From Bacteroidales bacterium (GTDB lineage: Bacteria; Bacteroidota; Bacteroidia; Bacteroidales; UBA932), in assembly GCA_022508605.1 (NCBI GenBank), contig JAFLUX010000001.1, positions 1 to 64,000 on the forward strand: DNA of 64,000 nt. The letters run 5' to 3'. Positions within the stretch are counted from its first letter, which is position 1. The number at the start of each line of letters is the position of its first letter. The position numbers and the translations under genes were made by a program. This document shows positions 52,088-60,851 of this stretch, one piece after another. Below the pieces are notes generated by a model that worked only from the letters and a program-made list of their open reading frames with translations, had not been told where the DNA came from and searched no databases.

Positions 52088-54181
52088 ATGAAAAAATTAT
52101 TCATATTAGCAGCAGCGATTGCGGCAGCCGCATCCTGCGCGAAAGAGCCGGTCGTTACAGAATCCACGGCCCTTGTAAACAAGACATTCGAGGCATCGTT
52201 CAATGCCCTCGACACCAAAACTTCCCTTTCTTATGAGTCCGGGGTGTACAAAGTTCTGTGGAACGCCGGGGACGAAATCGCCGTCTACGATGACGTCGAT
52301 CCGCGCACGCCCCACGTTTTCACCGCATCCGGCAGCGGGGCCAGCACCACATTCAGCGGACAAATAAGCGCCGGAGCCTCGAAGTTCTACGCCGTGTACC
52401 CCGCCGATGCTGCCATCGACTGCAATTTCACGGACGGAGTCATCAGCGCCAGCGTTCCCCAGACCCAGTATCCCGAAGCCGGGAACGTGGACGGGAATGC
52501 CCTTGTCACCGTTTCTTACAGCGAGAGCAGCACTTTCGTCTTCCGCCATGTATGCTCCATGCTCAAGTTCACCCTGAGCGGAGCCGAAGATGTGTCTGAA
52601 GTTCAGATAAAGACCAACGGAGACCAGCTCATCGCAGGCGCATCATCAGTCACCTATTCCGAGACCCCTTCAGAGGTGGCGGGCTCCGCGAGTTTCGTGA
52701 GCATCAAGCCGAATGGGGGCAAGACTTTCGCCAGCGGCACCTATTACGCGGCAATACTGCCCACTGAATTTTCCGGCGGTATCACGGTAACGCTCTTCAA
52801 GTCGGAGGGCGGAGCGGCATCCAAGAGCGCCAACAGCGCGCTTTCGGCACCCCGCTGTGCCGGAGCCGACCTCGGCACCCTCGCAGGATGGACCTTCGGC
52901 CGTGCCATACACATCACTTCCGCCGAAGAGCTCCAGACCCTCTGGACGTCCGGCGGATGCGAGAGCCTCGGCAACAACGACATCGTGTATCTGGACACGA
53001 ATGTGGAACTCACCAAAGGCATACGCAGCTGCGAAGACACGTTCAACGGCATTTTCGACGGACAGGGACATACCATCAGCGTCACCTATCGCGGAGGCGC
53101 CAAGTATCCTGCTCCGTTCAAGATTGTGACAGGCACGATACGAAACCTCAACGTGGAGGGTGAATTTACCTGCCTTAACCGCACTACCAAGGACGAAGTC
53201 AGGGTCGGAGGCATCGCAGGAAGCCTCAACGGAGGCATCATCGAAAACTGCCACGTGAATGCATCGCTCGGAATAGAAGACGTCGACAATCTCGCCATGG
53301 GCGGACAGGTATCGCAGATAGGCGGCATCGTCGCATTCATACAGGCAAACGGAGGCACCGTCCAGGACTGCTCATTCAGCGGCACCATAACCTGTGAGAC
53401 TGAAAAGGCCTCAGACGGGCGTCAGATTATAATGGGCGGCATCCTCGGAGGCTCCGGAAACAGCACCGCAGGCATGACGATCATACGCAACTGCCACAGC
53501 GAAGGAACCATAATCCAGAGGCAGTATTTCGACACCTGGGGATATGTGGGAGGCATAGCAGGACGCACCGGCGCCGCTACCTACCTGATGTCCGGAGGCG
53601 AGGGCTTCTACAATGTGTTCGACGGATGCTCCTCATCCATGCACATAAGGCTTGAAGGACAGAAGACAAGAGGCGGCGGCATCTCCGCCACCCCCAACGG
53701 AGCATTCCTTATCAGCAACTGCGACTTCAGCGGAAAAATCACCCTCGGCGCCACCAACACCGGAGAGCAGTGCGGAGGAGGCATCGTGGGCTTCTGCGAG
53801 ACCACGAGGAACGGCATCATCGAGAACTGCACATTCAGCGGTACCATAGATGACTCCGACGGAAACAATTCCTACAACTCATGGCTCGGAGGTATATGCA
53901 CGAACGGTTTTGAAGCCAATTCCGTGATACGCAACTGCCGCTCCACAGCCGGCTGCCTTGTCGTCCACACCAGAGAAAAAGGAAGCTGCGGACTCATCGC
54001 AGGACGTCCCAACAACGCTATCACCATACGCGACTGCAAGGTCGCCGGCACGGTGCTTTCTGCAAAGAACGGAGCCGTGACCATAGACAGTCAGGCCGCC
54101 CTCGAGGCCAATCCGTGGGTAGTGACAGGAGAGGCCACGACTGCCGCAGTAGTATCAATCAACAACGTTTACGGTGAATAA
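52088..54181 (+). CDS. Surface lipoprotein: fimbrillin-like domain plus divergent beta-helix repeats
   Basis: This protein has 697 residues, with lipobox AAASC (Cys17). The fimbrillin-like domain is clear (VLWNAGDEIAVYDDVDPRTP) over about 25-275. The second half opens IHITSAEELQTLW and FNGIFDGQGHTISVTYRG and then has turns such as VGGIAGSLNGGIIENCHV. It is the same fold type but more divergent than the three other beta-helix paralogues. Its end overlaps the GTG start of the next gene by 8 bp. Confidence 0.82.
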   Translation: MKKLFILAAAIAAAASCAKEPVVTESTALVNKTFEASFNALDTKTSLSYESGVYKVLWNAGDEIAVYDDVDPRTPHVFTASGSGASTTFSGQISAGASKFYAVYPADAAIDCNFTDGVISASVPQTQYPEAGNVDGNALVTVSYSESSTFVFRHVCSMLKFTLSGAEDVSEVQIKTNGDQLIAGASSVTYSETPSEVAGSASFVSIKPNGGKTFASGTYYAAILPTEFSGGITVTLFKSEGGAASKSANSALSAPRCAGADLGTLAGWTFGRAIHITSAEELQTLWTSGGCESLGNNDIVYLDTNVELTKGIRSCEDTFNGIFDGQGHTISVTYRGGAKYPAPFKIVTGTIRNLNVEGEFTCLNRTTKDEVRVGGIAGSLNGGIIENCHVNASLGIEDVDNLAMGGQVSQIGGIVAFIQANGGTVQDCSFSGTITCETEKASDGRQIIMGGILGGSGNSTAGMTIIRNCHSEGTIIQRQYFDTWGYVGGIAGRTGAATYLMSGGEGFYNVFDGCSSSMHIRLEGQKTRGGGISATPNGAFLISNCDFSGKITLGATNTGEQCGGGIVGFCETTRNGIIENCTFSGTIDDSDGNNSYNSWLGGICTNGFEANSVIRNCRSTAGCLVVHTREKGSCGLIAGRPNNAITIRDCKVAGTVLSAKNGAVTIDSQAALEANPWVVTGEATTAAVVSINNVYGE

Positions 54182-55829
54182 ACGCCTCATTCTTCTCTTT
54201 CCGGCGGCAGTCATGCTTCTTTCGGCAGTCTGCTGCCGGAAAGATATTTCACGGGACTATTGTCCGGAGCTTGTCGAAACGGAGCTGAGCGCCGTATGGG
54301 GAGCTGAGGCGGACACTCGCCTCAGCCTGTCCCCCAACGGCAGCGGATTCAAGACGGAATGGACGTCCGGCGACAAGATAGGGGTATTCGACAATATCGA
54401 CCCCGGAACCATACGCACATTCTACTGCATAGGCGGCGGGAAACAGGCGAAGTTCATAGGCACGGCATCGGCCGGCGCCACCGAATTTTATGCGGTTTAC
54501 CCTTTCGACGCCAATGCTTTCATAGACTGGGCCGGCGGCAAGATAATAAGTTCGCTCCCGTCCTCGCAAGTCGCCGTTAAAGGCTCCATACCCAAGGAGG
54601 GCTTTGTAGCCGTGGCACATTGCGACAATGACCTGCTCGAATTCAGGAATGCATTCGGACTCGTGAGCTTCACCCTCGACGGAAGCGGAGCCGTGGACAT
54701 GGTTACGCTGGAGGGCAACAACGCAGAACGGATTTCAGGGGTAGCGACGCTCAAGGCCGACGGGAGCAATACGTGCAGCGGCACCTCCGTATCTCTGACC
54801 GCCCCCGGCGGCAAGACCTTTGAAGCCGGCACCTATTACATGGCCCTGTCTCCGGTGAACTTCACCAAGGGTTTCACCGTCACCGTACACAGCAAGGTGT
54901 ACTCATCTTCCGTAAAGACCACAGCCAAGAGCGCGAGCATTCCCCGGAGCGGGGGCCTTGCCCTCGGCAACATCACGGCAGGTGCGGTTTGGGAGCGCCC
55001 TTCCGCCCCCGAGAAAGCGGACAACAACATTTGTGCGCACCGCGCAGGCTACCATGAGGTCAGCGGCGTACCTGCCAATTCCATAGCCGCCATCGAGTAT
55101 TGCGTCCGGCAAGGCTTCGCAGGAGCGGAAGTGGACATACTCCTGACCGCCGACGAGAGGATTATCGTATGCCACCCCGACAGCGACGGAAAGGTGAACG
55201 GGCTGCTGCCGAGAAACAGCACCCTCGCCCAGATAAGGGCGGCCGGCACGCTGTCCAACGGGGAGCCCGTACCGGTGCTCGAAGATGCGATAGATGCCGT
55301 GATGGTAAGCGGAAGCTGTACGAAACTACAGCTCGACATAAAGGCCGTGGACGGCACATGGGACTTGCGTGCAGGCAAACTCGCCGCCGACATGGCCGTC
55401 AGCAAGGGCGCCACGGCTTTCGTAGACCTGATGAGCACGAGTCTCTACGGGGTATATGAGAATCTCTGGCCCTATGTGGAGAAGCTCGGAATCCCCCTCG
55501 CCCTCAACAACGGCACGAAAAGCCGCGTATCCGGATGCAGCAAATGGCTGAGCGCATGCGCACCTACCCAGATGTTTTCCGGAGCCGGAGGGAAGGGCAG
55601 CATCAACCCCGACAATTTCACGGCGGATTACAAGATCAGCGTTTTCACGATAGACAGGGACTGGTACAACGCAAATTCCCTGTATTACGAAAACACTGTC
55701 TCGCATGCTTCCGACAATTCGGTCTACTCCCCTGCGGGAGTGCAGTACTATGTACAGAACTGGTCGAAATTCCACCTCCTCATGTCGAACGAGCCTTCCT
55801 GGTTGCGAAAAATGATTTTCAACAAGTAG
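54174..55829 (+). CDS. Fimbrillin-like/GDPD fusion lipoprotein
   Basis: This protein has 551 residues and starts with GTG at 54174. Signal MNKRLILLFPAAVMLLSAVC with Cys20/21. Residues about 30-270 form a fimbrillin-like domain (EWTSGDKIGVFDNIDPGT). Residues about 285-551 form a GDPD domain: ICAHRAGYHEVSGVPANS, AEVDILLTADER, IIVCHPDSDGKVNG and LQLDIKAVD, where the third metal ligand is Asp rather than Glu. It combines the N-domain of the neighbouring beta-helix proteins with the enzyme domain of the 48293 product. Stops one base before tiny protein C. Confidence 0.88.
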   Translation: MNKRLILLFPAAVMLLSAVCCRKDISRDYCPELVETELSAVWGAEADTRLSLSPNGSGFKTEWTSGDKIGVFDNIDPGTIRTFYCIGGGKQAKFIGTASAGATEFYAVYPFDANAFIDWAGGKIISSLPSSQVAVKGSIPKEGFVAVAHCDNDLLEFRNAFGLVSFTLDGSGAVDMVTLEGNNAERISGVATLKADGSNTCSGTSVSLTAPGGKTFEAGTYYMALSPVNFTKGFTVTVHSKVYSSSVKTTAKSASIPRSGGLALGNITAGAVWERPSAPEKADNNICAHRAGYHEVSGVPANSIAAIEYCVRQGFAGAEVDILLTADERIIVCHPDSDGKVNGLLPRNSTLAQIRAAGTLSNGEPVPVLEDAIDAVMVSGSCTKLQLDIKAVDGTWDLRAGKLAADMAVSKGATAFVDLMSTSLYGVYENLWPYVEKLGIPLALNNGTKSRVSGCSKWLSACAPTQMFSGAGGKGSINPDNFTADYKISVFTIDRDWYNANSLYYENTVSHASDNSVYSPAGVQYYVQNWSKFHLLMSNEPSWLRKMIFNK

Positions 55830-55830
55830 A

Positions 55831-55953
55831 ATGAAAGAAAAACTCAGTTACTGCAGGCCCGATGCCTGTCCGTCCGTACTGTTCCCGGAAGACCTGCTCT
55901 GCGTGAGCGGCACCCTGGAGGACATAGGAGACATGGACAATTTCGAATGGTAG
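55831..55953 (+). CDS. Tiny acidic protein C (Y-x2-P-x12-[IL]-C family)
   Basis: This 40-residue protein begins one base after the stop of the preceding gene and ends 37 bp before susC copy 2. YCRP at 7-10 and, twelve residues later, LC at 23-24 (DLLCVSGTLEDIGDM) keep the spacing of tiny proteins A and B. The C-terminus is DNFEW. No signal peptide. Function unknown. Confidence 0.65.
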   Translation: MKEKLSYCRPDACPSVLFPEDLLCVSGTLEDIGDMDNFEW

Positions 55954-55990
55954 CATCCGGCGATTTGAAACGAATTCAGCACATGATTTT

Positions 55991-58900
55991 ATGAAAAAAC
56001 TTATTCTGGCGGCACTGCTCGCGGCCATCGCCCTGCCGCTTGCCGCACAAAACATCCAGTCGACCGCGTCCTCCCCGGCACAGGGAGTCTTCAAGGGACG
56101 TGTAGTCGATGCAGACGGCGCTCCCATGCCAGGTGCCTATATACGAATCGTCGGGCGTGAAGGCGGTCTCGTATGCGATATAGACGGGGGATTCGAGCTG
56201 ACCGGCGTGGACTTCCCCGCTACTCTCGTGGTCTCCTTCATGGGCTACAAGGACACGACCGTGCCCGTCAGCGGCAAGGAAGCCGCTCCATTCGTCATAA
56301 CTCTCACGGATTCGGAGAATTTCCTCGACGATGTAGTGGTGGTGGGCTATGGTACCCAGGCCCGCAAGACCCTGACCACGTCCATATCCAAAATCGACGG
56401 GGACTCCCTTGCGGACGCCCCGGTATCGAGCGTGGGAGATGCAGTGAAGGGAAAGGTCACAGGACTCAGAATCGCGACGAGCAACGCCCTTTCCGGCGAG
56501 GCTCCCCGTTTTCTTATAAGAGGCGGTTCGTCCGTATCCATGAGCAATGACCCGATATACCTTGTCGACGGTGCCGTGCGGGACGACCTCAACGGCATCA
56601 ACCCCAACGACATAGAGTCGATGGAGGTATTGAAGGACGCCGCGTCCGCCGCCATCTACGGAGCGCGGGCATCCAACGGAGTCATACTCATCACCACGCG
56701 CAAAGGCTCCAAGACCACCGGGCCGCAGGTGGTATTCGATGTCCAGATGGGCATACAGACCCCGGCATCCAAGTGGGACATACTGAATGCCCGGGAATAT
56801 CTCGAATTTATACGCCCCGCCATCGCCACCTCACTCGCCCTCGACACCCAGCATCCGGCGAGCACGCTCCTGAACGGCCCTAATGCATACGGCACGGGCA
56901 ACACCTCGCCCACGTCCATATTCTCCACACGCTACCTCGACTACAAGGCGGAGGTGCCGGAGGGCTATCAGTGGATGTACGACCCGATAGACCCCACCAA
57001 AGTGCTGATTTTCACGGATACGGACTGGCAGAGCCAATGGTTCTCCCCCGCTTTCTGGCAGAAGGAGTATATAGGGGTGAACGGCGGCACGGATCAGATG
57101 AAATATGCCGCATCCATAAGCTATCTGCAGGATGACGGCGTAGTTGCGATGAGCAATTACAATGTGTTCACCATGCACGGGAACACCAGTTTCAAGGTGA
57201 CTCCCAAGCTGGAGGCAGGAGCCACTTTCGACATATCCCGCCAGACTAAGCACATCCCCAACGACAACTATTACCAGCCGATAGGACGCGGCCTGATAGC
57301 TCCGCGCACGGCCATGGAGAAGAACGCATACGGCGAATGGAACCAGCTCGTTCTCACGAATGTCAACGCACACAGCCCGGCCTGGTACGAGACATTCTAC
57401 GACCGCATGAACACGACCAACCGCGTGTCCGGCACATTCAATCTGCACTGGAACATCATCGAAGGACTCTCCGCCCATGCCCAGTACAATTTCTATGAAC
57501 AGAATTATGTCGGAAGCTACTACGCCTACGGCGAGAGGGAGGGGACCAGCAACTCGGTGAGCACGACGCGCTCCACGACTGAGACCCGCACGTCCATGAC
57601 CCGCGACACATTCACGGCCCACATGGATTACAACCGGGCCTTCGGGAACCACCATGTGAATGCCACGGCAGGTTACGAATACATGAGGCAGCATTATCTC
57701 TACCTCACTTCCAACGCCACGGGAGCCACGTCGGACGATGTCCCCGTGCTTCAGTCAGGCGTGAATTTCACCACTTCCAACAACGACCAGAGCCAGGTGA
57801 TGATTTCGTACTTCGGGCGAGCCGGATACGATTTCAAACAGCGCTATATCTTCTCCGCCACATTGAGGGCGGACGCCTCGTCCAAATTCGCAAAGGGCAA
57901 CCAGTGGGGATTCTTCCCGTCCGCATCGGCCGCCTGGATTCTGTCCGAGGAACCGTTCTGGGACAGGCTGCGCAGCAGCGTAAACACTATGAAACTGCGT
58001 GCATCGTTCGGCCAGACAGGCAACAACGGTATAGGGCTTTACGACACCTACGGAGCATTCGTTACCGGCGTATATGCCGGCATGTCCACCTTCGATCCGA
58101 GCGCCATGCAAAATTCCGGCATGCAGTGGGAGACGACCACGCAGCTCGACCTCGGAATCGACATCGGCATAGCCAGAGACCGTGTACGCATCATTCTCGA
58201 CTACTACAACAAGGTGACGGACAACATGCTGTACTCCATCACCCTGCCCGACACCAGCCCCTACTCCTCAGTGAAGGCCAACGTGGGAAGCGCACGCTTC
58301 TACGGCTTCGAGTTCGAGGTGCACAGCGCCAACATCTCCAAGAGGAACTTCAGCTGGTCCACCGATTTCACCTATTCTTTCAACGCGAACAGAGTGCTCT
58401 CGCTGCCTGACGAATATGCCTACGACGAGGTCGACGAATGGGGCAATCCCACAGGCCGCACCGCCTGGCGCATAGGAGGATACACCATGTCCGAATCCGG
58501 CTACCGCTTCGGCGGCACGGCCGTGGGCGAACCTCTGGGCCGCATCTACGGCTACAAGATAGACCATATCATTCAGACGCTCGCCGATGCTGACGCCGCC
58601 CTCTGGGACAACGAGTCCTACGGCTACCGCGTAAGCGACGGACTGCGCATCAAGGGCCGCAAGGATGCCGGAGACTACGAGTGGCAGAACAGAATAGGCT
58701 CGGCACGCGACGAAAACGGCAACGAAATCATCAATTCCGAGGACATGTTCTACCTCGGCAATGTAATGCCCCACTCCACCGGAGGAATAGGCAACAACTT
58801 CAGTTTCGGGCGGCTGAGCCTGAACATCTACTTCGACTATGCCCTGGGGCACTCCATAATCAACGGCCAGAAGACGCAGATGCTCAAGAACACCATGGGC

Positions 58901-59329
58901 GACTGCAACTCCATACTCGGACGCATGGTTTACGACTGCTGGAAATATCCGGGAGACACCGGGGCCAAATATGCACGCTACACTCCCAACGACTCCGACT
59001 GGGGCAACCGCAACTGGCGGGGCAATTCCGACTTCATGGTAGAGAGGGCCGACTATCTGTGCCTGCGCGACGTAACGCTCAGTTACAACCTGCCGGAAAA
59101 GTGGGTGAGCCCGCTCAGCATAAAGCAGCTCACGGTGGGCATATCCGGCAACACTCTGTATTATTTCACGGGTGTCACGGGAGCCATCAGCCCGGAAACG
59201 GGCATGAGTTCGTCGAGCGGAGCTTCCATGTACACCGCAGTATCCACGAACAACAGTTCATCGGACACCCGCGGAAACCTGATGCCCAACACCAGAAAAG
59301 TGTTATTCAGCATTAAAGCAATCTTTTAA
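55991..59329 (+). CDS. SusC/RagA family TonB-dependent outer-membrane transporter 2
   Basis: This protein has 1112 residues. Signal MKKLILAALLAAIALPLAAQ. The carboxypeptidase-D-like domain (GRVVDADGAPMPGAYIRIVG), plug (LDDVVVVGYGTQ, LIRGGSSVSMSNDPIYLVDG, ASAAIYGARASNGVILITT) and barrel ending VLFSIKAIF follow. It is a paralogue of the 41398 product along its whole length, with the same RIYGYKIDHIIQ and GYTMSESG segments, and partner of the SusD 12 bp downstream. Probably imports a related ligand. Confidence 0.96.
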   Translation: MKKLILAALLAAIALPLAAQNIQSTASSPAQGVFKGRVVDADGAPMPGAYIRIVGREGGLVCDIDGGFELTGVDFPATLVVSFMGYKDTTVPVSGKEAAPFVITLTDSENFLDDVVVVGYGTQARKTLTTSISKIDGDSLADAPVSSVGDAVKGKVTGLRIATSNALSGEAPRFLIRGGSSVSMSNDPIYLVDGAVRDDLNGINPNDIESMEVLKDAASAAIYGARASNGVILITTRKGSKTTGPQVVFDVQMGIQTPASKWDILNAREYLEFIRPAIATSLALDTQHPASTLLNGPNAYGTGNTSPTSIFSTRYLDYKAEVPEGYQWMYDPIDPTKVLIFTDTDWQSQWFSPAFWQKEYIGVNGGTDQMKYAASISYLQDDGVVAMSNYNVFTMHGNTSFKVTPKLEAGATFDISRQTKHIPNDNYYQPIGRGLIAPRTAMEKNAYGEWNQLVLTNVNAHSPAWYETFYDRMNTTNRVSGTFNLHWNIIEGLSAHAQYNFYEQNYVGSYYAYGEREGTSNSVSTTRSTTETRTSMTRDTFTAHMDYNRAFGNHHVNATAGYEYMRQHYLYLTSNATGATSDDVPVLQSGVNFTTSNNDQSQVMISYFGRAGYDFKQRYIFSATLRADASSKFAKGNQWGFFPSASAAWILSEEPFWDRLRSSVNTMKLRASFGQTGNNGIGLYDTYGAFVTGVYAGMSTFDPSAMQNSGMQWETTTQLDLGIDIGIARDRVRIILDYYNKVTDNMLYSITLPDTSPYSSVKANVGSARFYGFEFEVHSANISKRNFSWSTDFTYSFNANRVLSLPDEYAYDEVDEWGNPTGRTAWRIGGYTMSESGYRFGGTAVGEPLGRIYGYKIDHIIQTLADADAALWDNESYGYRVSDGLRIKGRKDAGDYEWQNRIGSARDENGNEIINSEDMFYLGNVMPHSTGGIGNNFSFGRLSLNIYFDYALGHSIINGQKTQMLKNTMGDCNSILGRMVYDCWKYPGDTGAKYARYTPNDSDWGNRNWRGNSDFMVERADYLCLRDVTLSYNLPEKWVSPLSIKQLTVGISGNTLYYFTGVTGAISPETGMSSSSGASMYTAVSTNNSSSDTRGNLMPNTRKVLFSIKAIF

Positions 59330-59341
59330 AGCAGCAGGAAC

Positions 59342-60850
59342 ATGAAGACCATTACAAAACTATCATTAGTCGTATTGCTGGCGGCGTCCGTATCCTGCCA
59401 CTCCGACCTCGACATAATACAGAACGACAGGCTCTCCTCGAGCAACATGTGGAAAACTTCCGAACAGGTCGAGGGATCCACTGTCAATATCTATGCGCAG
59501 CTGCGCGGCAATTTCGTACAGAGCGACATCAACGTGCTCCACTGGGGCGAGCTGCGCGTCGGCTCCTATATGTGGGGCTATTCCCACCTCTACAAGGTCT
59601 ACACGGCCAGCGAAGTGCTCATGAACATCATGACTTCGTCGTCGTCGAGCTGCGGATGGACCCATCTGTACGCCACCATCGACCAGGCCAATGCCGTGCT
59701 CAAATACGCCCCCTTGGAAAGCATACCGATGACCGATGCCAAGCGCAGCTGGGCCATAGGGCAGGCTGCATTCGCACGGGCCTACTGCTACTTCTGGGCG
59801 GCGCGCATCTGGGGAGACGTGCCGCTGAACCTGCTGCCAATAGAGTCCGTGAACCAGGACGAGACCTATCCCGTACGCGCCCCGCAGGACGATGTGTACG
59901 GGCAGATAGGCAAGGATATAGAGCTCGCCATGGAGAATGCAAACAATCTCGGCAGCAACAAGTATATGGCCACAAAGGATGCCGTGCTCATGCTCAAGGC
60001 CGAGTATGCCCTGTGGATGTACAGCACCCGCAAGGGCGGAGACAAATGGCTGGATGAGGCGGACGAAGCCCTCGGCGCCCTCGGCGTGGCTCCCGGAGAC
60101 AGCAGGCTCCTGAAAAACTACGGAGACATTTTCGACGGCTACGGAAAGAACAACAAGAACAGTGCGGAAGTGATATTCGCACTGTACAACAGCCAGAGTG
60201 AAAAGCTCACCGGAGGCTACCCCGTATACTTCACCTACGCCACCCCCGGCGTGAAAACCCAGTTCCACAACAATCCCGTCCCCATAGGGGGCACACAGTG
60301 GCTCGACTACGGCGACGGATACCTTGCCCTCATGCGCGACTCCCGCGACAAGAACGGGGACACCCGCGTGAAGACCAACCTCGGAGACGGAGTCTACGGG
60401 ATGGACGAAAACCAGAACGGAGGCGTGCTCACCTGGCCGGCTAAATTCATAGGGGACTGCTCGAGCGGACGCATGGTCTGCGATGCCGACCTGCTCTATT
60501 ACCGCTATGGCCTCGCAGTCATGATGATGGCCGAGTTGCGCTACTTCCAGGGCCGCTACAGCGATGCCCTCACCTACCTCAACATGATTGCAGGCCGTGC
60601 CTACGGCAACGACAAGTTCTACACTTCCGCTACCAAGGAAAGTGTGCTCCAGGCCCTTTGCAACGAATATTTCTTAGAGTTCCCCTGCGAGGGCGTCATC
60701 TGGTGGGCGCTTATACGCCTCGACAAGATTTGGGATTACAACCCCGACCTGGCGGCACGCAAGAACGACACCAATATTCTTCTCTGGCCCATCTCCAAGA
60801 GCGCAAGGAACAAGAATTCCAAATTAGTACAAACAGCAGGATGGTATTGA
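59342..60850 (+). CDS. SusD/RagB family nutrient-binding lipoprotein 2
   Basis: This protein has 502 residues, with lipobox ASVSC (Cys19). SusD marks: YATIDQANAVLKYAP, AAFARAYCYFWAARIWGDVP and VLQALCNEYFLEFPCEG. The end ILLWPISKSARNKNSKL parallels SusD copy 1. It lies 12 bp after susC copy 2 and is followed after one base by the FISUMP lipoprotein gene. Confidence 0.95.
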   Translation: MKTITKLSLVVLLAASVSCHSDLDIIQNDRLSSSNMWKTSEQVEGSTVNIYAQLRGNFVQSDINVLHWGELRVGSYMWGYSHLYKVYTASEVLMNIMTSSSSSCGWTHLYATIDQANAVLKYAPLESIPMTDAKRSWAIGQAAFARAYCYFWAARIWGDVPLNLLPIESVNQDETYPVRAPQDDVYGQIGKDIELAMENANNLGSNKYMATKDAVLMLKAEYALWMYSTRKGGDKWLDEADEALGALGVAPGDSRLLKNYGDIFDGYGKNNKNSAEVIFALYNSQSEKLTGGYPVYFTYATPGVKTQFHNNPVPIGGTQWLDYGDGYLALMRDSRDKNGDTRVKTNLGDGVYGMDENQNGGVLTWPAKFIGDCSSGRMVCDADLLYYRYGLAVMMMAELRYFQGRYSDALTYLNMIAGRAYGNDKFYTSATKESVLQALCNEYFLEFPCEGVIWWALIRLDKIWDYNPDLAARKNDTNILLWPISKSARNKNSKLVQTAGWY

Positions 60851-60851
60851 T

